Assembly: GCA_027013295.1 (NCBI GenBank)
Contig: JALUXP010000023.1
Location: forward strand, 29,964 to 93,963
DNA: 64,000 nt
From: Sulfurimonas sp.
Lineage (GTDB): Bacteria; Campylobacterota; Campylobacteria; Campylobacterales; Sulfurimonadaceae
Direction of reading: 5' to 3'
The position numbers and the translations under genes were made by a program. Each line of letters begins with the position of its first letter. The first letter of the stretch is position 1. This document shows positions 34,756-44,189 of this stretch, piece after piece. The notes beneath the pieces were generated by a model. That model was given only the letters and a program-made list of their open reading frames with translations. It was not told the origin of the DNA and ran no database searches.

Positions 34756-37700
34756 ATGGCAAGAAAAACATATGGAACAACAATCTGGGGAGTAGCTTTT
34801 TTAAAGGCTATTGAAAGAGAAACTGATTCAGGTAGACTGAGTCGTGGGAAAAGTTATGCTAATACAGGAAAAGTGTACGATATCAAACTTCAAGATAAAC
34901 GCATTGCTGCAAAAGTAAGCGGTAACTATCAACCTTTTTACCAGACAGCACTTAACTTTACCCCATTTGTAAAAGGTGATAAGCAGTTTATCATAGATCA
35001 CATTGATGAGAATCCTCTTATTTTAGCAGAGATTATGAATGCAAAACTTTCACCCGAACTGTTGGACTTTTTGAGGAAGAATGAAATTGATCTTTTTCAT
35101 GGCTTTGATATGCAGTGTACATGCCCTGATTTTTATGGTGATTATGCTTGTAAGCATATTGCTGGACTCTACTTTATACTTGTTAATGAGATAGATAAAA
35201 ATCCATTTCTACTTTTTGCCCTGCGAGGTCTAGATCTTATAAAGCACTACAACATCCAAAAAGATTTAGAGATACCCTACCCCATAAAAATAGAGTATAA
35301 GGCAAAAGAGAATGCTCTTGAAAAAGTTAAAGATTCAAATTTAGATTTTACGCTCTTACAACTTCCAAATCAAAAGAATTTTATCCTATCTATTTTAGAA
35401 TCTAATCCTCAATTTGCACCTATTGACTATAGGGAAGTGTTAGAAGAATTTTATAAAAAAACAGCAAAAGAGTTGCCACTTGTAATCTCTGCTGTGCATA
35501 ATGAAGATATTACAATTATTCAAAGAATACTACAAGAAGCAGAAATCTCTATAGAATTCTTCAAAGATATTACAAATACTAACTTTCAAGTTGCATCAAA
35601 TCTATTGGGTTTAGCTGATGTTAGCAAGGCGTTTCAGCCATACATAGAGATAGATACAAAAAATAGTATTACCATCACTCCAACACAGCTTTTTAACCTT
35701 TTCATATCGTTTGAAGATGATAAGGGTAGTGATATGTACCGTTATCTTTTTTATCTCTACCGTGTGGCTTATATTGTTTTGCAAAGTAGTGCTTTTATCC
35801 CCTCTGTGTATGATGAAAAAGGTTTTTTTAAAATATTTTATAAACCTATCTTCTCATTGGAAATCATAAAAGAGCAACTCAAACATCTCTCAAATATAGC
35901 TCCAACTTTGGCTAGATTTGAAAAAAAAGAGTTAACACAGCTCTCTCAAACACAAATGCTACTCTCAGCAGTTCTCAGTGATATTGTTCCACATTTTAAC
36001 TTTATACATAAAAAACTCAAAAACAATCCACCCCCTATCTCATCTACTTTCTTCGGGGCAAAGAGCTATAAGGTTAACAGTTTTGAGGAAAAAAATCTTG
36101 CTCTAAGTATTAACAACTATTTTGCAGTGTTTGAGATAATACAGAGTGAGTATAGATACAAACTCTTTATCAAAAAAGAGGATGAGAGCAATGATAAATA
36201 TGCCCTTTCATTTCAAGTTGAGGAGCAGAAATCTCAAACAAACTATTTACTAAGAGATGCTATAAAACACTACAACAAGATGCATATCCTGCGTTTTGTC
36301 TCCTTTTTACAAGCTTTTCTTTCACAAGTTGCCCTACTCTTGCAAAAAGAGAAGATTCTGCTCTCACAAGAGATTTTAGAAGAGTTTCTACTACGAACAG
36401 CGACTATTATCTCAAATCTTGGGGTAGATGTCATCTTGCCAAAAGAGTTAAGAAATCTTCTTAAGCCAAAACTCTCTCTTAAAGTCAAAAACAACGGCTC
36501 AAAAAGCTTGCAATCATTTTTTACTCTTGATGGTATGCTTGAGTACGATTGGCAGATAGCAATTGGTGATACATTTGTAAGTGTGAGTGAATTTGAGATG
36601 CTTTTAGCAAATGCAGGCGAACTTATAGCCTTTAAAGATAACTTTGTAGTGATAAGTGCAGAGGAAGCAAAAGCACTCTTTGCTCAAATCAATCGTAAAA
36701 CTAAACTCAATAAGTTTGATATTCTTCAAGCAAAACTAAGCGGTGAAGCTGAGTTTGATATAGATTTGGAAAACTTTTTTGAGCAGATACTCAGTGTGAG
36801 AAGCGTTACACTACCAGAATCACTCCAAGCCAACTTAAGAGAATATCAGCAAAGAGGTTTTGAGTGGAATATCAATAATCTTTTAAATGGCTTTGGGACA
36901 ATTCTTGCCGATGATATGGGGCTTGGTAAAACTATTCAAGCTATTACAACCCTACTCTATCTCAAAGAGAATGGTTACATAAAAAAGAGAATTGTTGTTG
37001 TCGTTCCAACATCGCTACTCAGTAACTGGGAGAAAGAGATAGAGAAGTTTGCACCTACGCTTACATACTTCTCTTATTATGGCACTAAACGCATAATCCA
37101 AGAGAGTGATATTTTACTCACAAGTTATGACATAGCAAGAAGAGATAGTGATGTACTCAAAAAAGTGGGCATTGACTGCCTCATTATAGATGAAGCACAA
37201 AAAATCAAAAATAGTGATACCACCATTGCAAAAACACTCAAATCTTTTAAAGCAAAATATAAAATGGCCTTGAGCGGTACACCAGTGGAAAATAACCTTA
37301 GCGAACTTTGGAGCCTCTTTGATTTTACTCTTCCCAAATATTTAAAATCTCTCAAAGAGTTCACTAAAAACTATGCACAAGATATAGAGATAAACAAAGA
37401 TAGGCAAAAGATAAAAAAACTCAAACAGATTACAGCACCTTTTATGTTACGCCGACTTAAAACCGACAAGAGCATCATCAATGACCTTCCAGATAAAATT
37501 GTCATCGATGAATATGCGACTATGACTAAAGAACAGGCAAGTCTTTATGAGAGTGTTGTTAGTGAGAGTATGAAGCGATTAGATGAGGGTGATGCTAAAG
37601 GGCTTATCTTTAAGCTCATTATTTCGCTCAAACAAATCTGTAATCATCCTAGAAACTTTGACAAGAAAAGTCCTCTTAAAAAAGAGCTTTCAGGAAAAAG

Positions 37701-38217
37701 TGAACTTCTCCTTACTCTTCTTGATACTATATTGCAAAAAGATGAAAAAGTTTTAATTTTTACACAATATGTAGAGATGGGAAATATTTTAGTGAAACTT
37801 ATCCAAGAAGAACTCTATACAGAGCCACTTTATCTTAAAGGCGATATGAGCAAAAAGCAAAGAGAAGAGACTGTAGAAAAATTTCAAACTGACAACAGAT
37901 ATAAAATCTTTATCCTCTCTTTAAAAGCTGGAGGTACTGGACTTAACCTAACCGCTGCAAATCATGTCATCCATTATGATCTGTGGTTTAATCCTGCAGT
38001 AGAAAATCAAGCAACAGACAGAGCCTTTAGAATAGGACAAACAAAAAAAGTAACAGTGCATAGATTTATCACAAAAAATAGTTTTGAGGAAAAAATAGAT
38101 AAAATGATACAAGCAAAAAAAGAGCTCTCAGATTTAAGTGTCAATATTGGTGAGAGTTGGCTCAAAGATATGGATATTGAAGAGATTAAAAGTGTATTTA
38201 AAGGGTCAGGCACTTAA
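34756..38217 (+). CDS. SNF2-family ATPase with N-terminal SWIM zinc finger
   Basis: A 1153-aa protein. A SWIM-type zinc finger (CTCPDFYGDYACKHIAGLYF, ~residues 121-140) is followed by a long middle region of unknown fold and a two-lobe SNF2 helicase-like ATPase. Lobe 1 contains the LREYQQRGF opening, Walker A DDMGLGKT (~720-727), DEAQ box LIIDEAQKIK and SGTPVENNL. Lobe 2 contains KVLIFTQYVEM, SLKAGGTGLNLT and the final motif ATDRAFRIGQ. Such bacterial proteins (HepA/RapA-like) translocate on double-stranded DNA and may remodel RNA polymerase or other DNA complexes. The middle region is more diverged than the ATPase. It stands alone, without a partner methylase or nuclease. Confidence 0.9.
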   Translation: MARKTYGTTIWGVAFLKAIERETDSGRLSRGKSYANTGKVYDIKLQDKRIAAKVSGNYQPFYQTALNFTPFVKGDKQFIIDHIDENPLILAEIMNAKLSPELLDFLRKNEIDLFHGFDMQCTCPDFYGDYACKHIAGLYFILVNEIDKNPFLLFALRGLDLIKHYNIQKDLEIPYPIKIEYKAKENALEKVKDSNLDFTLLQLPNQKNFILSILESNPQFAPIDYREVLEEFYKKTAKELPLVISAVHNEDITIIQRILQEAEISIEFFKDITNTNFQVASNLLGLADVSKAFQPYIEIDTKNSITITPTQLFNLFISFEDDKGSDMYRYLFYLYRVAYIVLQSSAFIPSVYDEKGFFKIFYKPIFSLEIIKEQLKHLSNIAPTLARFEKKELTQLSQTQMLLSAVLSDIVPHFNFIHKKLKNNPPPISSTFFGAKSYKVNSFEEKNLALSINNYFAVFEIIQSEYRYKLFIKKEDESNDKYALSFQVEEQKSQTNYLLRDAIKHYNKMHILRFVSFLQAFLSQVALLLQKEKILLSQEILEEFLLRTATIISNLGVDVILPKELRNLLKPKLSLKVKNNGSKSLQSFFTLDGMLEYDWQIAIGDTFVSVSEFEMLLANAGELIAFKDNFVVISAEEAKALFAQINRKTKLNKFDILQAKLSGEAEFDIDLENFFEQILSVRSVTLPESLQANLREYQQRGFEWNINNLLNGFGTILADDMGLGKTIQAITTLLYLKENGYIKKRIVVVVPTSLLSNWEKEIEKFAPTLTYFSYYGTKRIIQESDILLTSYDIARRDSDVLKKVGIDCLIIDEAQKIKNSDTTIAKTLKSFKAKYKMALSGTPVENNLSELWSLFDFTLPKYLKSLKEFTKNYAQDIEINKDRQKIKKLKQITAPFMLRRLKTDKSIINDLPDKIVIDEYATMTKEQASLYESVVSESMKRLDEGDAKGLIFKLIISLKQICNHPRNFDKKSPLKKELSGKSELLLTLLDTILQKDEKVLIFTQYVEMGNILVKLIQEELYTEPLYLKGDMSKKQREETVEKFQTDNRYKIFILSLKAGGTGLNLTAANHVIHYDLWFNPAVENQATDRAFRIGQTKKVTVHRFITKNSFEEKIDKMIQAKKELSDLSVNIGESWLKDMDIEEIKSVFKGSGT

Positions 38218-38373
38218 AGCGGGGTTGTTAGCAAGTAGAGTATTTTTTTTTGCATAAAAAAGTTTAATTCATTTACTCTTGTTTGGCTATACTACCTACA
38301 TGCTTGTTTGAGACTAAAAATAGCTACCTACAAGTTGCTAAATATGACATTAAAAGAAATTAGAAGGAGTATT

Positions 38374-39138
38374 ATGAGCGAACTTACTGAAGGATACTTG
38401 GGCATAACAGCTAGCGGAGGAAAGAGTAGAGTACCAGCAAAACTGGATTATATTCAAAGTTTTACGGGTGGTTTTTTAGCACTCTTTATGTGGGGGCATA
38501 TGTTGCTTGTCTCCTCTATCCTCATTTCAAACGATTTTATGTACTCAGTTACAAAAACTCTTGAAGGCAACTTTATCATAGACGGTGGGAGTCCACTTCT
38601 TGTTAGTATTTTTGCTTTTATCATTTTTATCATTTTTGTTGTTCATGCGACAATGGGCATTAGAAAAATGCCTGCAAACTTTAAACAGTACCAAGTCTTA
38701 AGAGCCCACGCAAAGAGTCTAAGACATGGTGACACAAACCTTTGGCTTACACAAGCTTTTACGGGTTTTGTGATGTTATTCTTAGGCTCAGTACATTTAT
38801 ACATCATGATGACTAACTCTTCAGATATTGGTCCATACTCTTCTGCTGATAGAGTCTGGAGTGAATGGATGTGGCCTTTATATATTTTACTTCTTTTAGC
38901 TGTCGAATTTCATGGTACTATTGGTTTGTATAGATTGAGTGTAAAATGGGGTTGGTTTGATGGTAAAAATCCTCGTTCAACTAGGGTACGGCTCAAACGA
39001 CTTAAGTGGATATTAACAGTATTTTTTTTAATTCTCGGTTTTGCTTCTCTTGTAGCGTATATTAAAATCGGCATAGAGCATGTAGATCATGTAGGAGAAA
39101 AGTATATACCCACTTCTCTTACGCAAGGAGCAATATAA
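38374..39138 (+). CDS. frdC: Quinol:fumarate reductase cytochrome b subunit
   Basis: The ATG at 38374 was chosen for its AAGGAG ribosome site; a frame from 38308 would add 22 unlikely residues. The 254-aa product is a five-helix dihaem cytochrome b of the Wolinella type, with haem-ligand histidines in [34 protein letters not shown] and [13 protein letters not shown]. It oxidises menaquinol and passes electrons to FrdB. The gene overlaps the start of frdA by one base, so the three frd genes form one operon. Confidence 0.94.
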   Translation: MSELTEGYLGITASGGKSRVPAKLDYIQSFTGGFLALFMWGHMLLVSSILISNDFMYSVTKTLEGNFIIDGGSPLLVSIFAFIIFIIFVVHATMGIRKMPANFKQYQVLRAHAKSLRHGDTNLWLTQAFTGFVMLFLGSVHLYIMMTNSSDIGPYSSADRVWSEWMWPLYILLLLAVEFHGTIGLYRLSVKWGWFDGKNPRSTRVRLKRLKWILTVFFLILGFASLVAYIKIGIEHVDHVGEKYIPTSLTQGAI

Positions 39139-41120
39139 TGAAAATCACATACTGCGATGCACTCATAATTGGTGGTGGATTAGCTGGACTTCGTGCAAGT
39201 GTAGCTACTCAGAAAAAAGGTTTAAATACTATTGTTTTATCTTTAGTGCCGGTAAAGCGTTCTCATAGTGCAGCTGCTCAAGGTGGCATGCAGGCTTCTT
39301 TAGCAAACTCAAAAATGTCTAAGGGAGATAACGAAGACATACACTTCTCAGACACAGTTAAGGGAAGTGACTGGGGTTGTGATCAAGAGGTTGCTCGAAT
39401 GTTTGTGCATACTGCACCAAAAGCAATTCGTGAACTTTCCGCTTGGGGTGTTCCATGGACAAGAGTTCAAGAAGGTTCGAGAGAAGCTGTTATCAATGCC
39501 AAAAGGACAACTATTGTCGAGGACAAAGAGAGACATGGTCTTATTATGTCACGAGACTTTGGCGGTACAAAAAAATGGAGAACCTGCTATACATCTGATG
39601 CTACAGGGCATACGATGCTTTTTAGTGTAGCTAATGAAGCACTTAAACATAAAGTAGATATTCGTGACAGAAAAGAGGCTATAAGTCTTATACATGAAAA
39701 TCAGAGATGTTACGGAGCGATTGTACGAGACCTTATTACAGGAGAACTTGAAGCCTATATTGCCAAAGGCACTTGCGTTGCAACAGGTGGCTACGGCCGT
39801 ATATATAAGCAGACTACAAATGCTGTTATTTGTGAGGGGATGGGAGCAGCAATAGCACTTGAGACTGGAGTGGCAACATTAGGAAACATGGAAGCTGTAC
39901 AATTTCATCCAACTCCCATAGTACCCTCTGGAATCCTTTTAACAGAAGGATGTCGTGGTGATGGTGGTATTTTACGAGATGTAGACGGACATAGGTTTAT
40001 GCCAGATTATGAACCAGAAAAAAAAGAGCTTGCTTCTCGTGATGTTGTCAGTAGAAGAATGATTGAGCATATTAGAAATGGTAAGGGTGTTCCTTCTGCT
40101 TATGGTGATCATATTTGGTTAGATATTTCTATTTTAGGTCGTGAACATATAGAGAAAAACCTTCGTGATGTGCAAGAAATATGTAAAGTATTTAATGGTA
40201 TTGACCCTGCTGATGAAGGTCCAAAAGGTTGGGTACCTGTTCTTCCGATGCAACACTACTCTATGGGTGGTATACGAACAAAAAAAACAGGCGAATCACA
40301 AAAACTTCATGGTCTTTTTGCTTGTGGAGAAGCCGCGTGCTGGGATATGCATGGTTTCAATAGACTCGGAGGAAACTCTGTTTCAGAAACTGTTGTTGCT
40401 GGTATGATTATTGGTAATTATTTTGCTGATTACTGTTTGGAAAATGATCTAGATATTAAAACACAAACCATAGAGGCATGCCTCAATAAAGAGAGTGACA
40501 AAATCGACAAACTACTTGCACTTGATGGTAAAGAAGATATTTTTGCTATTAAAAATACAATGCAAAACTTAATGGATCAAAAAGTGGGTATTTTTAGAGA
40601 TGGTGAAAACCTTTCACAAGCAGTAGATGAGTTACAAGAGCTTCTTAAAAAGACAAACAACATTACTGTAAAATCAAAATCAAGAGCTGGAAATCCAGAG
40701 CTAGAAGAGGCTTATCGTGTGCCAAAAATGCTTAAACTTGCACTTTGTATAGCTAAAGGTGCAGAGCAAAGAACAGAATCAAGGGGAGCACATTATAGAG
40801 AAGATTTTCTCAAACGCGATGATAAAAATTGGCTCAAACGCACACTTACGCATTGGGCAAATGAAGAGGATAGTTTACCAACTATTACCTATGAAGAGTT
40901 AGACATTATGAACATGGAAATGCCTCCTGCATTTAGAGGGTATGGTGCAAAAGGTATGATTATAGAAAATGAACTCTCTGCACAAAGACAAGAAGAAGTT
41001 GATGATATAAAAGAAAAAATGGACGATGAAGGTAAAGACAGACATGAGATACAAGATGCACTTATGCAGTTTGATCTCCCCATGAACTATAGAGAAAAAA
41101 ATGAAAGAGTAGGAGAATAA
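39138..41120 (+). CDS. frdA: Quinol:fumarate reductase flavoprotein subunit
   Basis: A 660-aa flavoprotein. The FAD-binding start is [13 protein letters not shown]. The covalent-FAD histidine lies in the [16 protein letters not shown] segment. GAEQ-type family features follow (AVQFHPT, then [12 protein letters not shown]), together with the substrate-binding HYSMGGIRT and the [11 protein letters not shown]-like segment [15 protein letters not shown]. It reduces fumarate to succinate as the last step of anaerobic respiration; in this phylum the same complex can also run as succinate dehydrogenase. The length and ending are normal for Campylobacterota FrdA. Confidence 0.96.
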   Translation: MKITYCDALIIGGGLAGLRASVATQKKGLNTIVLSLVPVKRSHSAAAQGGMQASLANSKMSKGDNEDIHFSDTVKGSDWGCDQEVARMFVHTAPKAIRELSAWGVPWTRVQEGSREAVINAKRTTIVEDKERHGLIMSRDFGGTKKWRTCYTSDATGHTMLFSVANEALKHKVDIRDRKEAISLIHENQRCYGAIVRDLITGELEAYIAKGTCVATGGYGRIYKQTTNAVICEGMGAAIALETGVATLGNMEAVQFHPTPIVPSGILLTEGCRGDGGILRDVDGHRFMPDYEPEKKELASRDVVSRRMIEHIRNGKGVPSAYGDHIWLDISILGREHIEKNLRDVQEICKVFNGIDPADEGPKGWVPVLPMQHYSMGGIRTKKTGESQKLHGLFACGEAACWDMHGFNRLGGNSVSETVVAGMIIGNYFADYCLENDLDIKTQTIEACLNKESDKIDKLLALDGKEDIFAIKNTMQNLMDQKVGIFRDGENLSQAVDELQELLKKTNNITVKSKSRAGNPELEEAYRVPKMLKLALCIAKGAEQRTESRGAHYREDFLKRDDKNWLKRTLTHWANEEDSLPTITYEELDIMNMEMPPAFRGYGAKGMIIENELSAQRQEEVDDIKEKMDDEGKDRHEIQDALMQFDLPMNYREKNERVGE

Positions 41121-41122
41121 GT

Positions 41123-41851
41123 ATGAGTCAGCAAAAAGATATAACAATATCAGTACTAAAATTTAACCCAAGAGACAAAGAATCTCATCCTAAGTTTGTT
41201 GAATATACTCTTCAAGAGACTCCTGGTATGACTCTGTTTATAGCACTCAGTAAAATTCGTCAAGAGATGGATCCAGACTTAGCCTTTGATTTTGTTTGCC
41301 GTGCAGGTATCTGTGGTTCTTGTGCTATGGTTGTTAACGGAAAGCCAACCCTAGCTTGTAGAACTCTCATTGCTAACTATCCTGATGGAAAACTTCAACT
41401 TATGCCTATGCCTGCATTTGAGCTTATAAAAGACTTATCTGTAAACACAGGAAAGTGGATGGACAATATGTCCAATAGAGTAGAATCTTGGATAGTAGAT
41501 AATGAAAAAGAGATAGATATTACCAAAATTGAAGAAAAAATGGAACCAAAAATTGCTGAAGAAATTTTTGAACTTGACCGTTGTATAGAGTGTGGTATTT
41601 GTGTTGCTTCATGTGGGACAGCACTTATGAGACCAAACTTTGTAGGTGCTGTTGGACTTAATAGAGTCGCAAGGTTTCAAATGGATCCTAGAGATAAACG
41701 AACAGACGAGGATTTTTATGACCTTGTTGGGGATGATGATGGCATCTTTGGTTGTATGTCTCTTCTAGCATGTGAAGATCATTGCCCTAAAAATTTACCA
41801 CTTCAAAACAAGATTGCTTATATGAGAAGAAAACTTGTATCTGTAAAATAA
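41123..41851 (+). CDS. frdB: Quinol:fumarate reductase iron-sulfur subunit
   Basis: A 242-aa iron-sulfur protein. The [2Fe-2S] ligands are in CRAGICGSC with a fourth Cys in TLACRTL. The [4Fe-4S] cluster is in [11 protein letters not shown], and the [3Fe-4S] ligands are in [12 protein letters not shown]. It wires FrdC haems to the FrdA flavin. It starts 2 bp after frdA and ends 19 bp before the first dynamin-like gene, which may be read through from the frd operon. Confidence 0.96.
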   Translation: MSQQKDITISVLKFNPRDKESHPKFVEYTLQETPGMTLFIALSKIRQEMDPDLAFDFVCRAGICGSCAMVVNGKPTLACRTLIANYPDGKLQLMPMPAFELIKDLSVNTGKWMDNMSNRVESWIVDNEKEIDITKIEEKMEPKIAEEIFELDRCIECGICVASCGTALMRPNFVGAVGLNRVARFQMDPRDKRTDEDFYDLVGDDDGIFGCMSLLACEDHCPKNLPLQNKIAYMRRKLVSVK

Positions 41852-41870
41852 CTGTGAAAAATGAGAGAAA

Positions 41871-44189
41871 ATGAGTTTAGCAAATGACTACTTTTTGTTG
41901 TATCATGGCATCTCTTTTGAAGAACAAAATAGTTCTCAACACTTAAGCATTACTTTTCATGAAGAGACTTTAAGTCTCTTCTCTCTTGTACTCATTACCA
42001 CAAGAAAAGAGTTTGACAAATACATCTCTTTGCAATCTTTTCTCTCTCTTTTCCCTTTGCTTAAACAAACAAAACCAAAAAACATGCAAGCCCTCTATCT
42101 TTTACAGTATAAAATAATACAGTTTTTTCAAAGCAATAATTCTCAAAAAAACAGTGCATTACTACAAAAGTATTTTGCAAAGTTAAAGGAAGAAGAGATT
42201 CTTAGTTATGATAATTATAAAAAAATCAATTCTTTATTTGCATATGCTGAGAATAGTGTTTTAAAGTACAAACAAGAGCCACAAAATGAGTTTGTATTTC
42301 AAAAAGAGAAAGAAAAACTTCTACAACATATAAAAACCCTGCAAATACAGATGCAAGATAAGGAACTTTTACAAGAACTTCAAAGAACATTTGATTACTT
42401 GCATAATCAAAAGTTTTCCATTGGTATTACAGGAGTTATCAATGCTGGAAAGTCCACTATGCTTAATGCTCTTTTGAAAAAAAAGTTGCTTGGTAGTTCT
42501 GTTGTTCCTGAAACTGCTAATTTAAGTGTCATTAAGTATGCTCAAAAAGAGGAAGCCCGTATTTTCTACTGGAATACTATGGAGTGGCAAAAACTTTTAG
42601 AGGCTGCCCAAGAGACACAAGCAATGCACGAGTTTATACAAGAGACTCAAGATCTATTTGGAGATGAACTTCACTCTCTGATACTAGAAAAATCTAAAGT
42701 ACAAAAAGTAGCCGTACAAGAACTCTCTGTATTTACATCTGCAAAGTCTCCCAAAAAAATCTGTAATCTCATAAAGTATGTAGAACTTAGCACACCTCTT
42801 GATTTTTTACAAGATGGCATTGAAATAGTCGATACTCCTGGTCTTGATGACCCTGTTACTCAAAGAGAAGAGATAACAAAAGAGTATATTAATAACTGTG
42901 ACATGATGCTTCACTTAATGAATGTCTCACAAAGTGCGACTATTAAAGATGTCGTTTTCATTATAGACGCCCTTCTCTACCAAAATGTTACAAAACTTTT
43001 AGTAGTCATTACTAGAGCGGATACTGTTTCAAAAGAGGAACTCCAGCAGGTTATAACATATACAAAAGAGTCCATCAAACAAGAGCTATATAAACAAAAT
43101 AAAGATGCTAAACTTGACTATATTTTACAAACCATAGAGTTTATACCCATCTCTGCTTTGATGGCTTTATTGCATAGAACGGGACGAGAAGAAGAAGCAC
43201 TAAGAGATGGTTTTTCACTTGAAGATACGGGAATTCTTCAAATCGAAGAGTACCTCAAAGAAAATCTTTTTGGTGCTTCTAGCATTAAAAGTGAACTTAT
43301 CATTAAATCTGCTCAAACACAGGTTTTACAGACTATAAACAAACAAAAGAATGCCCTTGTTTATGAACTACAACTCTCTACAAAATCAAAACAAGAGTTA
43401 CAAAAAGAACTTGATGCTTTAGAGATCAAAAAAGAGAAAGACATGCAATATATTGCACTTATTTATGAAGATATACTTGCATATAAACAGAGTCTCCAAA
43501 GAGAGCTTCAAAGCTCAAACAACTTTTTACAAGTAGAATTTCTTGAACTTAAAACGCGAATAAAACAAAGAGTTGTTTCTGATGTCAGATATTCTCTTCA
43601 ACAGAACAATACCTCTCCAAAGGCATCAAGAATAGAGGCTATAATCCAAACAGCAGTAAAAGATGGCATTATTGATATTGTTCGAGACTATAGATACAAA
43701 CTCATTAAAAAAATTCATGCTATTTCAGAACAGTATCTTTTAAAATATCAAGATTTTGCTTCTAGTTTTGATGAAGATATAGAGGTGTATGATATTGACA
43801 CTCTTTTTCTCAAAGAGTTTAAAACTGGTTTTTTACTCTCAAATAATGAGTATATCGTTCATCCTATTGTGGAACTCCTTAAAGATGTTAAACTTAAAAA
43901 GATAGAAAGTTTTGATGCATCGGTAGATAACTCCATACAAACTACGAATAAAACTTTACAAGAGAACACACAACAAAGAGCAAATAATCTTGCTTCAGAA
44001 TTAATTCAGTTCTATTTTATGCAACTTGCTTTACCTATTCAAACAATACAACAGAAACTTCTCCATGAGCAGGAAAGCCTTAAGAGATACCTAGCTGAGG
44101 ACACATCCCTTGAGAGTTCTCTTGAAATTCATGCAAAAATCAAAAAACTTGATACTTTAAAGAATAACATTCAAAGTGAAATTTCATGA
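41871..44189 (+). CDS. Dynamin-like GTPase, first of a tandem pair
   Basis: A 772-aa dynamin-superfamily protein. The G1 P-loop is GVINAGKST near residues 187-195, with G3 DTPGLDDP and G4 TRADT. The sequence before and after is helical, with coiled-coil stretches (~95-180, ~485-560), giving the usual stalk. In C. jejuni a tandem pair of such GTPases (Cj0411/Cj0412) forms a heterotetramer that tethers membranes; this gene and the next match that arrangement. No clear transmembrane helix is seen, so contact with lipid would be by peripheral binding. It overlaps the second gene by four bases (ATGA). Confidence 0.9.
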   Translation: MSLANDYFLLYHGISFEEQNSSQHLSITFHEETLSLFSLVLITTRKEFDKYISLQSFLSLFPLLKQTKPKNMQALYLLQYKIIQFFQSNNSQKNSALLQKYFAKLKEEEILSYDNYKKINSLFAYAENSVLKYKQEPQNEFVFQKEKEKLLQHIKTLQIQMQDKELLQELQRTFDYLHNQKFSIGITGVINAGKSTMLNALLKKKLLGSSVVPETANLSVIKYAQKEEARIFYWNTMEWQKLLEAAQETQAMHEFIQETQDLFGDELHSLILEKSKVQKVAVQELSVFTSAKSPKKICNLIKYVELSTPLDFLQDGIEIVDTPGLDDPVTQREEITKEYINNCDMMLHLMNVSQSATIKDVVFIIDALLYQNVTKLLVVITRADTVSKEELQQVITYTKESIKQELYKQNKDAKLDYILQTIEFIPISALMALLHRTGREEEALRDGFSLEDTGILQIEEYLKENLFGASSIKSELIIKSAQTQVLQTINKQKNALVYELQLSTKSKQELQKELDALEIKKEKDMQYIALIYEDILAYKQSLQRELQSSNNFLQVEFLELKTRIKQRVVSDVRYSLQQNNTSPKASRIEAIIQTAVKDGIIDIVRDYRYKLIKKIHAISEQYLLKYQDFASSFDEDIEVYDIDTLFLKEFKTGFLLSNNEYIVHPIVELLKDVKLKKIESFDASVDNSIQTTNKTLQENTQQRANNLASELIQFYFMQLALPIQTIQQKLLHEQESLKRYLAEDTSLESSLEIHAKIKKLDTLKNNIQSEIS

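Noticed and set aside
34756-38217. DISARM or other named antiphage system containing the SNF2 gene
   Set aside because: No methylase, DUF1998 or PLD partner gene is adjacent; flanks are htrA and frdC.
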